Shown here: positions 11,775-22,896 of the stretch, in pieces
Position numbering within the stretch: position 1 is the first letter of the stretch
Layout of the letters: the number at the start of each line of letters is the position of its first letter
Source of the DNA: Malaya genurostris
Taxonomy: Eukaryota > Arthropoda > Insecta > Diptera > Culicidae
Direction: 5' to 3'
DNA: 64,000 nt
NCBI RefSeq assembly: GCF_030247185.1
Contig: NC_080572.1
Span: forward strand, 188,823,800 to 188,887,799
Made by a program: the position numbers and the translations under genes
The notes under the pieces: generated by a model
Database searches by the model: none
What the model saw: only the letters and a program-made list of their open reading frames with translations
What the model was told of the DNA's origin: nothing

Positions 11775-12610
11775 AGAAGAGCAAGTGCGAAGAGCAATTG
11801 TGTGCGATCGCAATGAAAATCCGGATCTAATTGGTAAGAAAACTTGCAAAAGAGCTTGGTTTTCCTGCAGGCACTGTCCAGAACGTTCTTAAATCTTTCG
11901 ATACATGTTTGAAAACAGTCATAAAAGCAGGGAGCGGAACAAAAACGGATCTCAGAAACCACCAGAAGGGCACGAAAAGGGAGAAGAAATCATAAAAATG
12001 TCTTCAGCATTCGTGCATACTTTCAAGCACCGGCAAGGTATGAAGTCGTTCAAGGTAAAAACTGTATCGAGCCGTGATGATGAACAGAATGTGACGGCTA
12101 AAATCCGGGCTCGAAAAACGCATCGCAAATATTTCACGAAATTTTCCTGCGTGATAATGGACGATGAATCTTATGTGCTGGAAGACTTTAAGCAGCTTCT
12201 CAGAATGTCTTTTAATACTGCAATGCAACGGAACGGCGCAAAGCATCATTTCAGGGCGAAGAAAAAACCCATTTAAAAAAAATTGGTTTGGCAGGCAATA
12301 TGTAGCTGTGGTCGAGTAAGCCAAAGCTTTACCACTACCGGAACGGTAAACAAAGAAATATACCGTCTGTCGATTGTTATCATTCGCAGCCATGACGCTC
12401 TCTCGCTATTCTGGACTGATTTGGCATCTTTACGCCAAAGATGTGTTGGGATAGTACAAAGCGAATAAAGTTCATGTTGTACCGAAAGAGGCGAATCCAC
12501 CTAACTGCCCGGTGTTGTGACCTATCGAGCGGTATTAGGCCCACGAGAACAGAGAACTTTCTCAATATAAACAGCAAGCTACAACTATAGAAAATTTGTG
12601 AAAATCTTGG
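11775..12610 (+). pseudogene. DD37E-like transposase relic, second subfamily
   Basis: Fragments in several frames give an HTH region (KLAKELGFPAGTVQNVLKSF), a basic linker, the first catalytic block VIMDDESYVLEDFKQL, then VWQAICSCGRVSQSFTTTG, FWTDLASL, and near 12490-12550 remnants of a PPNCP..RPIE-type block. The order and motifs match the DD37E copies at 3, 31 and 35 kb but the sequence is well diverged and carries many frameshifts. No terminal repeats were found. Confidence 0.65.
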
Positions 12611-12627
12611 ACAAAAGCTGGCTTGTA

Positions 12628-12907
12628 CCCAGGTAATCAATAAGCACTAATAATGGCATTATAATAGCCTTTTATGAGCACCAAACATGCTTGTAGCTCT
12701 ATATCTGCAATTCAAAAGCTCATCTGTTGTAAATAAATCAGAATTCAGCTTTCAGAATACACACCAACCATAAATAAGCATTATCTATGAATAGCCGTAT
12801 ATTTTGCCAAAATCGGCCTTAATTCAGTCTCAAGTGCGATTGAAATGCCAATTAGCGATTATTTGCTGTCATAATGCGACATTAGTATGAGCTTGTTGGT
12901 TACCGGG
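12628..12907. mobile_element. small TIR element (MITE), ~280 bp
   Basis: The left end CCCAGGTAATCAATAAGCAC matches, in inverted orientation, the right end GCTTGTTGGTTACCGGG, and the similarity continues inward for about 40 bases. TA lies just outside the left end and ATA outside the right end. No coding capacity. Confidence 0.65.
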
Positions 12908-12909
12908 AT

Positions 12910-13718
12910 AAGAGCAGCGCCCTATGCATGGAATCGCTAAACCCAGCCTAATTAGGTAACTTTAATTAATTAACAAGTTTTAAAATGACTGATAATGTTC
13001 AATTAAATGAATGAAAAATGCATCTCCGATTGAACTAACAGCAAATTTGTTTTATTCCAAAATTAATCTGTCCAGATTTTGTCGCGAACAAACCTTAAAA
13101 GCCGTCGTCATCTTGGTTGAATCTTCTAGCAATCCCTGGATAAGAAGATCCTTAGTACGACTCTACGCAAAGGAATTGTTCTCATCGACTTTGTAAGCTA
13201 TCTGATTCCAATTTGGCATCCTTGTGGGACACATTTTTGATAGAAAAGGGGTAAAAATGTTTCTCGATATTGGCCTCCACCTTCGGGTACTTCTGACGAG
13301 AGCGTACCGTTTTGAATATGTTTCGTTTGCAATATTCCTATCAAAAGCTACAGCATTGTTTGAACTACTTGCTCACATTAAACGTGGCATTCTTTGGCAG
13401 CATCAGTTTTTTCGCGATATTGTGTTTCAATGACGCTGAATTTTGCTACCGTTTAGATGGAATATATCGCCGTATTTGCATTCGATTCGATACTGACTCA
13501 TCAAATGAAACTGGAATCTAAATATGCTGCAAATTGAAATAAATTGGAGGGTTTCATCTGCCATGTAATCGTCTTAGCAATATGCGAAATAATTCAAAAG
13601 CTGTGCTGAATGATGCCTGTCATGTGGAGAGGTATTATACTTTCGCTCATTACGAGTATTAAACTTTTCACCATTTTGTCATAATAATTCAATGGGGAAA
13701 ATTTGGTTCAAATTTTGG
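12910..13718. other. AT-rich DNA, nothing recognised
   Basis: Open frames at 13011-13521 have no family motif. No repeat edge was found. Confidence 0.45.
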
Positions 13719-14458
13719 CAGTGGCGTCCCGTAAAAAAAAACGGGCTGTGCACTGAGCAGATACCAGATGTAACAGTTTGTTGTAAGTGAAAACTAAAGA
13801 TTGAGAAATGGATATTGTATTTTTCAATACAATGAAATAACAATATACTTTTTGATGGGATATTTTCCTATTAAACTTATTTTGTATTATCGATACAAAA
13901 GAAGAATTTGGCGCGTAGCACGTCGAGCAAATCTGTCAATAACATCACCAATAAAACCGCTTCGACGTTCCAACTGAGACAGCAACTTGTTTTTAACTGC
14001 CATAAGCATAAGTCTCACAGAGCCAAACGTGACAGAGAGAACAACAAATCTCAGAGCTAAGCTGAGTAATTCGTTCTCTTGAATCTGTGCGTTCTCTTGA
14101 ACTCATGTGCACGGAAAAGACATTAACACAGCGACAAAAGGTACTTTAAATTTTATGTTTGATGTATATGAGATGTGTGTAAATACATGAAATTTTGGTG
14201 CATGGCCAAAGTGCTCGTATTTAGAGCGTCACGTATTGGTTATGGCAATGCAATTGACCAGCAAGCGCAAGCGACTCAGGGTGAATTTGTGCATATTGTG
14301 CTGTGGACAAAATCGATCAATCGGTACAATCCGACCTGATTTCATCGAATAAATAGAGAATCTAAAAATAATAGAATGCGGATGGGGATGCAGCTAATTC
14401 CTTCAATTTGACTGGTTGTACAGTGCACGAGATGCACATAAGGACGAGATTTCACTAC
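13719..14458. mobile_element. hAT-like non-autonomous element, copy 1 (~740 bp)
   Basis: It begins CAGTGGCGTCCCG and is collinear along its full length with the element at 15706-16967 once that copy's insertions are removed. Its right end is degraded (TTTCACTACGAG in place of CGCCACTG). It has no transposase gene. CAGTGGCG ends are common in hAT elements, so the superfamily call is tentative. Confidence 0.75.
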
Positions 14459-14717
14459 GAGTAGTGAAAGGGGAAGATGCTTGTATGGATTGGACTTAAA
14501 AGCAAAAGAAGGAACAACTAACAGAAATTTTCTTTTCCTTTGCGAGTACAATAGAGTATGAATATAATACGCAGCTTCTTAATGAACAATATTCAAAATC
14601 AATTACTATTCAAGGAACACTAAAATTCTATTCATTTATTCCAATTTATGTAGATAACATAGAAATTAGATGTATTTCAAATTATGAAGCTAGTATTAAA
14701 ATTGTAAATATGATTGT

Positions 14718-14925
14718 CCCGGGTTGGCGGTTCAATGCATAGGGCGCTGATCTTACAAACCAGTTGTCGTATGTTCGAGCCCCGACCTGGAAGGAATCGT
14801 AGGAATCAGTAGAATCGTAGCACTAGCCATGCAATAGTTCTGTACACTCTGAATCGGCTGCGAGGTCTGTTGAAACAGAAGGTCAAATTCCACTACAGGA
14901 ATGTAATACCAAGGCTTTTTATGAT
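14718..14925 (+). mobile_element. tRNA-derived SINE, second family
   Basis: The head GGGTTGGCGGTTCAATGCAT with a downstream B box GTTCGAGCCCCGAC is tRNA-like. The body contains CACTAGCCATGCAATAGTT and AATCGGCTGCGAGGTCTGTT, and it ends ATGTAATACCAAGGCTTT. This order is shared with the broken copy at 7.6-7.9 kb. Confidence 0.8.
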
Positions 14926-15705
14926 TGAACAATAAGAAATCTTCAATAAATGCGACTCTCGAACATTGTATAAGAACTTAAAATAATTTTTTTGCGGGTA
15001 AAAAACCTTCTCTTTTAAAAACTCAAATAACCACCCAAAAATCGTTGCAAAATTAAAAATTTCCCGATATTTTCATTCTCAAACCGCTGTACCTCGAGAA
15101 CAGCAAAATTTTGATTGACATCTTTTTTATTGAAAATCTAGCGTTCTTTCGAAAATTGTTGTTGAAAAATATTTATAAACATATACAATTATTGAAAATT
15201 TTCATGAGATTTTTGCTTAGTCCCTTCTCAAAAGTAAAGCAAGAGAAAAAATGGAAAACTTATTATGCAAATGGTCTCTTTTGATAATAAAGAATGCATA
15301 TGCAAAATTCGAGCCAAATAAAAAAATACAAGAAAAAATCGATCTTCAATTCCGTATGGAATTGCTCTATTACATTGATCTATTAAATTTGGTTACCATT
15401 GTCGGTACTTCCGGAACCGAAAGCTGGATATCGGCATAGTGACATTCGGTTCATTTAACCGTAAACTAATAAGACCTACAAAATTGTTTAAGATTATCTA
15501 TGGCGACTTGAATTTTGGAAAAAATGTACCAATGGTTTATTTGGTTTAATGATCAGCAAACTAGAGAAATTCACTAACCAATATAAAGGCTATTGAAATT
15601 GACTTTTTTACACTAAGCACCCTACCTCCGGAATCAATGGTTTGATCCGAATGGAAATTGGGATATTCTTATGGCATCCTAAGACCTTTAAGTTGAATCT
15701 AAGAT
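14926..15705. other. AT-rich DNA, nothing recognised
   Basis: One 62-codon frame at 15251-15439 has no motif. No repeat edges were found. Confidence 0.45.
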
Positions 15706-15954
15706 CAGTGGCGTCTCGTGGGAATATCTACGGGTTGTGAACTGATTATATCAGCTGTAACAGTTCGTAGTAAGTGAAAACAAAAGATAGAGGAATTGGT
15801 ATTCGCTTGTGTTTTTCAATACAAAGAAATGGAGGCTTTTTTTGAACTCATTTCGTATCATCGATACATTAGAAGAAATCCACGAGAAATGCACATCGAG
15901 CAAATCTGTGAATAATGTTATCAAGAAAACCGCTTCGACGTTGCAACTGAGACA

Positions 15955-16471
15955 ACCAAGGATGCCAGATAAAAAAAAAGGTCCCGTTACTTTCGAACGC
16001 TCTGTAGAAAACTTTGTTTTCCCCTGGCAATTTAAAGACGGTTATGTGCCCTAGCACAAAATTTGGCTAACCCCTAAATAACCATACCTTCATCGGCCGG
16101 AAATAGTCGAAAACACGTTTTCGTTCGGCACGTCAGAAAAGACATTGCCCTCCGTTGCAAAACAAAAAGTGTTCTGTAAGTAGCAGAAACTTTAAGTCTG
16201 CTTAGCGGTTCAAATTGAATTGCCGAGTTTAGCACTAAGCAGTTCAATTTGAACTGCTCTGCACTGATGAGTCAAAGACGAAAAGTAAAAATAATGAAAA
16301 CAGTTATGTGCCCTAGCACAAAATTTGGCTAACCCCTAAATGAATTTAAAGACTTTTAGGAAGTCATTGTCAGTATGTGATTTATTTCAGAAATCTGAGA
16401 ATCTGTGTCATTTTTAAAATTTGCGTTTTATGTAAAAAAACTCAGATTAATCTGTGAACCTTGCATCTCTG
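15955..16471. mobile_element. second-level insertion inside hAT-like copy 2
   Basis: This segment is absent from copy 1. It is flanked by GAGACA at 15949-15954 and 16472-16477, a sequence present once in copy 1. Its ends (ACCAAGGATGCCAGAT and ACCTTGCATCTCTGG) are imperfect inverted repeats. It is probably a small TIR element and is itself interrupted at 16040-16342. Confidence 0.7.
16040..16342 (+). mobile_element. 303-bp retroelement-like insertion with 39-bp terminal direct repeats
   Basis: The insertion is flanked by 11-bp direct repeats AATTTAAAGAC (16029-16039 and 16343-16353). Its two ends carry an identical 39-base direct repeat (16041-16079 and 16303-16341; starts GTTATGTGCCC, ends ACCCCTAAAT). 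The middle has GTCTGCTTAGCGGTTCAA and a hairpin-like AGCAGTTCAATTTGAACT, related to 29085-29235. The target duplication length suits LINE-type insertion better than an LTR integrase. Confidence 0.75.
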
Positions 16472-16967
16472 GAGACAGCAATTTGTTTTCAGCTGCCATA
16501 AGCATAAGCTACTGAAACCTCTTCTGAAAGTGTGCATACAAGTTCTCGCTAAGCCAAACGTTACAGAGAGAACAACAAATCTTAGAGCTGAGCTCCCTCA
16601 CGTCTTGAATCTGGGCAGTAACTCATGTGCACGGAAAAGACACTAATACTGCGACAAGAGTTACTTGAAATTATTAGGTTGAATGTATATGAGATGTGTG
16701 TAAATACACGCAATTTCGGTGCAAAAGGGAAAATGCTTGAGTTCAGAGCGCCACGTATTGGCTATGACAATGAGATAGGAAAAGCTTTTGATGAATTTTG
16801 TGCATATTATTGTGCTGCGAACAAAAACGTTCATTATTCCTCACTCGGTACCATATGACCTGAGTTTATCGAATAAATAGAGAATCTTAGAAATAATAGA
16901 ATGTTCATTCATTCCATTTGACCGGTTGTGCAGTGCACGAGGTGCACAGAAGGACGACACGCCACTG

Positions 16968-18125
16968 AATTTGGGTACAAATCAAGGGACAGGTAAAGTC
17001 TTTTGTGCAACCTACCTGTTTCTGATTTTACACCTTGGCCAAACAATCAGAAAGATATTTTGAAAAAAAAAAAAAAAAGAAATGACTACCAGATTAAACC
17101 CTCAATAATCGAAATTATGACCAATATAAGTACAAATTACTAACAATAAAATTCATAGGCATGCGTGACGTGTTGCGCAATCTAAAAAGACAATTTTTAC
17201 CTACCGACAATTTTTACCTAGATTAAAGAGCAGAATTTATCAATCGAATGAAAAGGCTACAATCTTATTCCACCTTAGTAAACACCAGAACGTGCTTGGT
17301 TTGTGAGCAAAAACTCTTCCGTGTAGAATTCATAAAATTATTGCATCGCTAGTGCGACAGTTTTTGACATTTTTGATGACAAAACCACTTAAAAATAACA
17401 TTACACAACAACAAGTGAGAGGTCAAAGTCGAAAGTCATGAAGTGTTCACATACAACCAGGGGTGATGACCAACAACCAACTAACTCCAAAACCTTTAAC
17501 CGTTCAAATAAATAATTGCCCCGTGCTGGATCACGGCAACTCAGTTAGTTCAGAACTGTTGCTGGCTTCAATGCCCGCGATGGAATTTGTAATACCCCGG
17601 TAGTACACTGAGGTGGGTTATTATCCGATGTAACAGGTTGCACTAAACTGAAACATTCCAATCCTATATCAATGTTTCACCATAGAAGCTAACAAAAACA
17701 GTAAATTATTCTGGCGCCTGTGGAAACTTTAGACACTCGACCAAAAACGGTATGAACCTGTGGAATGTACATTTGCTATTTATAAGCAGAAGTCCATATG
17801 TGAGCAGTTGAAAATTTATACAGTTTGTATATGATTATAGCGTTATTTTCAACCTGCACGCAGGAGTTTTGATTTTGTCGAGCTTTAGGTGAATTCATTA
17901 ACACTGGGTTTGTTTCCCTTTTATTACTGATACATGCGTTACTATGAATTGCGTATCAGGTTTGGGGAATAGAAATCTATTAGTTTTACGTGAATGTTAG
18001 ACCTGAAATTTACATGCTTCGGATTATTCGGTTTGGGTTACTTATGAACCGTTTTGTTTTATAACTTGTTGTCATTTTAAAGGTATATTATTAATGCCTC
18101 TCGCTTATAGAAGTTTTGATCCCCG
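16968..18125. other. unassigned DNA
   Basis: AT-rich with no open frame of note. No recognised repeat or RNA gene. Confidence 0.45.
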
Positions 18126-18129
18126 TTGA

Positions 18130-18400
18130 AGATATCATTTTCTTATCAGTGAAAAAAATTTGCAATGTAAGGAGAATATGCTGGATACCTAAAAACTTTC
18201 CTACTGAGACCTCGGAGTTTCTGACAAGTCACTTTATACGTGTGTGGCCTGGTGTTGTCCTGATAGAACACCTCTTCTGAAAAGTGGCATACATGACAAG
18301 CAAACTGATGCAACTCAGGAGCGGATTGCCATTCTCTAGTAAAATTAACTGTTGCAGTATTGGGACCAAGAACACCATTCACGATTTTAGTCATCTGACT
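18130..18400 (-). pseudogene. Tc1/mariner transposase C-terminal relic
   Basis: The minus-strand frame at 18146-18394 contains VFYQDNTRPHTYKVTCQKL followed by FRYPAYSPYIANF. These correspond to the QDNARPH and PPYSPDLAPS blocks of mariner-like transposases, so the second and third catalytic regions are present in decayed form. No start or terminal repeats were seen. Confidence 0.6.
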
Positions 18401-18454
18401 TGTAATCTCGGTATGGTCAAAGAAAAACTGTGAAATAAGCTGAATCTTCCATTT

Positions 18455-18849
18455 TTAACCCTAGAACGCTCTTGTGACTTTTTCAAAACGTAAACGCTCT
18501 TTGGGGTGAATTTCTACCCTAGAATTGAAATTTGTCAAAAAATGGCAAAACTTCCATGTATTTACGAATAAACGGACATATTAATTCTAAAATCTATCGC
18601 AAAGAAGCCTCTATAATAATATTTGAGTTTGGTAAATTTTTCTATGAAACATAAAATTTTTTATGAAACAAGTCCCTAAATACCACAAAATTTCCTTTTT
18701 ATCTTAATTGAGCCAAAAGTATCGACATCGCTTCAGACTAAACATCAGGTTGCATTATCGTAGAGGTTGATTATAAATCGTAACCAAATAAAGGAGGTTT
18801 GAAGTATTGCCGTGGTAGAAATCTACTCACGAGAGCGTTCTAGGGTTAA
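18455..18849. mobile_element. piggyBac-like MITE, 395 bp with TTAA at both ends
   Basis: The left edge is TTAACCCTAGAACGCTCTTG and the right edge is the inverted form (CGAGAGCGTTCTAGGGTTAA). TTAA target duplications and CCCTAG-type ends are diagnostic of piggyBac superfamily elements. There is no transposase gene inside, so it would depend on an autonomous relative elsewhere. Confidence 0.9.
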
Positions 18850-19800
18850 CACTCTGCATTTCACAAATGAATGCGTCGAACGAAGACTTATAGCTATAAC
18901 TTGTTTAGTGCGAAACGTCACCTTGACAACGAGTATAAATATGATATTTATTGAAGATATTTTTTTACGAAAATCCCCTGCAAAAATTACTGAGATACTG
19001 GTAACAATTTATGTTTAAGTTAGATTCTTTTGTATTTAATTCATTCTGAATATGAATAATCCCAAAGTTTCAGCTGATTTATTGTAAAACCAAAATAAAA
19101 TGAATGGAGTTTTGGACTCCATTTTCTGTAGTGTTTCGGTTAATGAATTAATCTCTCAGTGTCGACATTCAACCAAAATTAACTAAATAAAAAAATAAAC
19201 AAAGTCTTTAGCAACGAATACTGTGGTGGTGATCAGTTAGAATATAAAACCATGAGCACTTTTTGTAGCAAACCAGTTAGAAATGAGTTTCCGAAACTGA
19301 ATTTGTTAATTTCTCGTATAGAAGAGCCAAGCAATCATTGTGAAAATCGACTTTCCAACCAAGGACCAGTGGACCAGGTGCCGACTCAATCAGGGTCAGT
19401 TAGTGTACCAAAAATGTGCAATTATTTTGATCGATTATGGCCTGACCTATTTTCTTAAACTTGGATTTAAATTAAAGGTCTTGAAGTTTGTTTTATCAAC
19501 TTATATTTACTTGTAGTTTCGAAGTTACAGGATGCTTGTGCAAATGTCAAAAATGGTGCATTCAATTTTCTTAGAGCTGGCAGAAAAAAAAAATAGATTC
19601 AAATGAAGGAACTCACAACTGTATAGTCAACTATTGAATTGAATCCGGTGGTCTGGGCAAGGAAACGACATTCAAATGAAATGTGTTAGAGTTTAACAAA
19701 TTGCCAATAGATCTTATCGATTATCGATTTGAAGAAAATAATTACTGAGATACAACTGAACAAAAGTAATAGTGCAATATACATTCAACTTGTCTTTTGT
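18850..19800. other. unassigned DNA
   Basis: A 68-codon frame at 19252-19458 has no family motif. Otherwise AT-rich sequence without visible repeats. Confidence 0.4.
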
Positions 19801-19814
19801 GAACATTTTCAAAG

Positions 19815-20395
19815 AGTAGCAATAGACCAGAAGTGATCATCTTGGATTCAGAACGATCACAAACATCGTCATTATGGCATCACATCACATCCTTTTCGTA
19901 AATACCCCTACTGAAGTGGTTTTCAAGGAATATAAACAAAACCGGAAGTCGCCATCTTGAATTTCAGAATCCCCTCAAACATTGTTTTGCGACATTTAAT
20001 TATCAATCCCGTTCCGGAAATACCCATATTATAAGGGTTTTCAAGGAATATCAAGAAACCGGAAGTCGCTATCTTGAATTTCAGAACCACCTCAATCACC
20101 GTTTTCTGACATCTGCTTATCAATCCCGTTCAGGAAATACCTATATTGTAAGGATTTTCAAGAAATATTAAGAAACCGGAAGTCGTCATCTTGATTTTCA
20201 GAATCACTTTAAACATCGTTTTTCGACATTTACTCATCAATCCCGTTATGAAATTATTCACATTGTAAGGGTTTTCAAGAACTATCAAGAAACCGGAAGT
20301 CGCCATCTTGAATTTCAGAACCACCTTTAACATCGTTTTCCGACATCTACTCATCAATCTCGTTCCAAAAATACCCACAATACAAATAGCCATAT
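19815..20395. repeat. 117-bp tandem repeat array, about five units
   Basis: The phrase CCGGAAGTCG(C/T)(C/T)ATCTTGA starts at 19942, 20059, 20176 and 20293, exactly 117 bp apart each time. A more diverged first unit starts near 19827 (CCAGAAGTGATCATCTTGG). Because 117 is divisible by three, the array stays open in translation on the minus strand, but this is a consequence of the period and not evidence for a protein. Confidence 0.93.
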
Positions 20396-20649
20396 GATGG
20401 GCGGTTTCCACATTCATTACACAAAACTTTTTTTTTCGAACCGAATTCCAAATAACGTAAACTTTTTTTACGAACTACCTCTTTTTACGAACCCCCGTTT
20501 AGTTCGTAAATGGAGGTTTCGGTGTACAAAGTTGAACAAAAGTGGTTTGGAAACATTAGTTCTACAAAGGTACGTGAAAAATATTGCTTCTGGCCAAGTC
20601 ACGTCGCAAACGTAGTTGAAAAATGATGAACTATCAGAGAGCTCAAAAG

Positions 20650-20930
20650 GTAAAGGGTGATTTTTCAGCTGGCATATTTTTGGCAACACTGTTTTTGACA
20701 GATCACGCGTGAATCGTGACTTGTGTCATTGTCAAACTTATTCAGTTTAGTCTTTAACTAAATCATGCGTCGTAGTTTTGTCTATAATTTGATCATGGAT
20801 GGGCGCTGGTAAAGTTGGAGGTATACGGTCCACTTTTTTTTAATCGAAAAATTGAGTTCAGTGACGAAGCTCATTTCGTTTTGAAATGTTTTTTAAACTC
20901 ACGAAATGGTTTTTAAACTCACGAGTAATT
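20650..20930 (+). mobile_element. 5' end and transposase scrap of an IS630/Tc1-type element
   Basis: The stretch GGGTGATTTTTCAGCTGGCA followed by GGCAACACTGTTTTTGACAG resembles the end of a mosquito DNA transposon. About 150 bp later the frame KIEFSDEAHFVL matches the FSDEAHF block around the first catalytic Asp of IS630-type transposases. The rest of the gene is missing. Confidence 0.5.
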
Positions 20931-21439
20931 GTAATGTAGGACTGATTCATCAAAACCGAATTATAAATCAAAACGTGATGAGCGACACTCCAGTGCTCCA
21001 TGATGGAAAACTACTAAACGAAAATAAATCTTCATTTTTCTACTCGCCAATGCCGTGTTCGGTTTCGCCCTCTTTTGTTTTGTTCCAGTGTAACTCGAGA
21101 ACAAAATGTGTCAGGTTCCTTTGCGCAACCCTGTACTTCTTCCAATGCATACTTTGTTTTCCCGAATATGATCTATATTTTTTTAATTTAATATTCTAAA
21201 CAATATATATCAATTGAATAAATCAGGCATTTCATTGATTCAGTCGTCATTTGCATATCTGTGTGTACAGCAAACAATGTCCTCGAATATCGCTACAGCT
21301 GTGAAGATCGAGCTGTAATGAGGTTGTGGTGTGGGGTTCTTCAGTTACTGAAATTCATTGAGAGTTATGTCTAGTTGATGGATCGACCCACTATAATGAA
21401 GAAAATAAAAGGTTTGATAACTGTCATCCGGTGTAATTC

Positions 21440-21700
21440 TCTTTCGTCACAATGCCACAGCCTCACACCAAAGCAACAGTTCAAAACATTCTTTGGGGAC
21501 TTATTGACCATCACGGTTTCGGTTTTGCACCCAGAGAGACTGTTTCCTTTTGTTACATTACAAAAAATGTGCCGAAGGACTACAATTTGAAAATGATTTG
21601 AAACAACGATGAAAATTTGTTTAATGAAGAGAGGTTGAGACAGTTGATGTAGCGGTACAAAAATGCTCAGAAGTGACTATTTAGAAAGTGCGTTTATTTG
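21440..21700 (+). pseudogene. possible mariner C-terminal relic
   Basis: Frames give PHTKATVQNILWGLIDHHG and, farther on, NEERLRQLM with RYKNAQK after a stop. These are weakly similar in order to the mariner PHT...YSPDLAPS and C-terminal RYxKC regions. The support is weak. Confidence 0.3.
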
Positions 21701-22044
21701 AAAAAAAAAGCGTAGCTGAATTGTAAGAATCTTAAAAAGCCTAAAAAAGTATTTCACATAATGAACTTTTCTTTGGCATAACGGCGCTTGCTTTTTGAGT
21801 ATGGGTTGAAATTTATCACTAAAATATGACTCAATTTCAAGCCATGAGAGTGAAAACCGTTCGGATTCTTGAACACTATGGACGAAACATTATTCGTTTG
21901 TTTGTTATGGGCGAACAGATGCATGCTTCGTTCCAAAGCGACAGACGGCAGAGAAACGTCGAATGCAAGAACCGTACTAGGAATGAAAAGTTCCGGCCCT
22001 AACCTAGAAAAAGTTTGATTTTTTACCGTGAGAATTTGTTTTTT

Positions 22045-22330
22045 CTTCAGTAAAGAGCGGTACAGTCCAACATTTTGATGACTTTTGAAAAAAAAAAAGA
22101 TTTGTCAAGGCCTTCAAAATTGGCCTCAACATTCGACGAAAATTTGTTTCCCTAGAGAAACCTCTTCAGGTTTGTAAATAGATAATATTCGCTGGGGGCC
22201 AGGTCCGGAGAATACGGGGATGGTGAACCAATTCGTACCGCAAATCATTCAATTTCACCGATGCATTTATGCATGAATGCGCTGGTGCGCCTTTTTCAAC
22301 CGCTTGATGAAAACTAGAGCTCGTCTGACA
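22045..22330 (-). pseudogene. mariner transposase C-terminal relic (minus strand)
   Basis: Reverse translation gives GAPAHSCINASVKLNDLRYE, then SPYSPDLAPSEYYLF and a broken tail with a stop. This is the mariner PAH and PPYSPDLAPS region with the third catalytic Asp. The 5' two thirds of the gene are absent. Confidence 0.7.
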
Positions 22331-22399
22331 CGATCAGCTGTTATTCTAACACTAGTGGATAGAAGAACCGGTTAAAAATAATATTTCTACCAGAATGGG

Positions 22400-22700
22400 C
22401 CAGAAGACACGGCTAGGTTACACGACAATGCACTGGCACAGAAAGCAAAATTAGTTCAGGATACAATCAAAGCACTTGGCTGGGAACGGCTACCCCACCC
22501 GCCGTATTCACCAGACTTGGCCTTCTCCGACTACCATTTGTTTTTATTGAAGGACCACACATTCAATTACTTCGAAGAAGTTGAAAATTGGATGTCTGAT
22601 TTATTTGCTTCAAAAGACGAACATTTCTATCGTATGAGTAGAAAGCATTGGTCGATACTTTGATTTTTTAATTCTCTCAATTGAAAATTAGTGTTTCATT
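22400..22700 (+). pseudogene. mariner transposase C-terminal relic (plus strand)
   Basis: The plus strand reads LHDNALAQKAKLVQDTIKAL, then LPHPPYSPDLAFSDYHLF and SKDEHFYRMSRKHWSIL before a stop. This is the C-terminal catalytic part of a mariner lineage different from the minus-strand relic next to it. Only the last third of the gene is present. Confidence 0.75.
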
Positions 22701-22896
22701 TTAACAAAAAAAAATGTTCATTTCATACCGGAAACCTGATATACCTATACTGCAAAATTTTCTCTGTCATTTTGATTCGTGTTCAATTTCCAATCACGAA
22801 ATGCAGAGCAGTGGCTTCAGAGTAGTAGCTTCAGAAAGTAGAGAACTACCGACCTTGCAACTGCTACTAAGGGAATATATGTCAATAGTTAGAAAT

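Larger units (their letters stand above)
15706..16967. mobile_element. hAT-like non-autonomous element, copy 2, carrying nested insertions
   Basis: It runs from CAGTGGCGTCTCGT to ACGACACGCCACTG, which are inverted repeats of each other. Removing 15955-16477 leaves about 740 bp collinear with copy 1. Internal marks shared by both copies include AACCGCTTCGACGTT, GCCATAAGCATAAG, CTCATGTGCACGGAAAAGAC and GCGCCACGTATTGG. It has no transposase gene. Confidence 0.85.

Noticed and set aside
16041..16341. LTR retrotransposon remnant (39-bp direct repeats as LTRs)
   Set aside because: The repeats are too short, TG...CA ends are absent, and the 11-bp target duplication does not fit LTR integrases.
19923..20417. 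Minus-strand open frames with a repeated KF(K)MATSGFLIFLENPYN motif
   Set aside because: The 39-residue period is exactly the 117-bp tandem repeat; the frame stays open because 117 is divisible by three. There is no start context or conserved domain.
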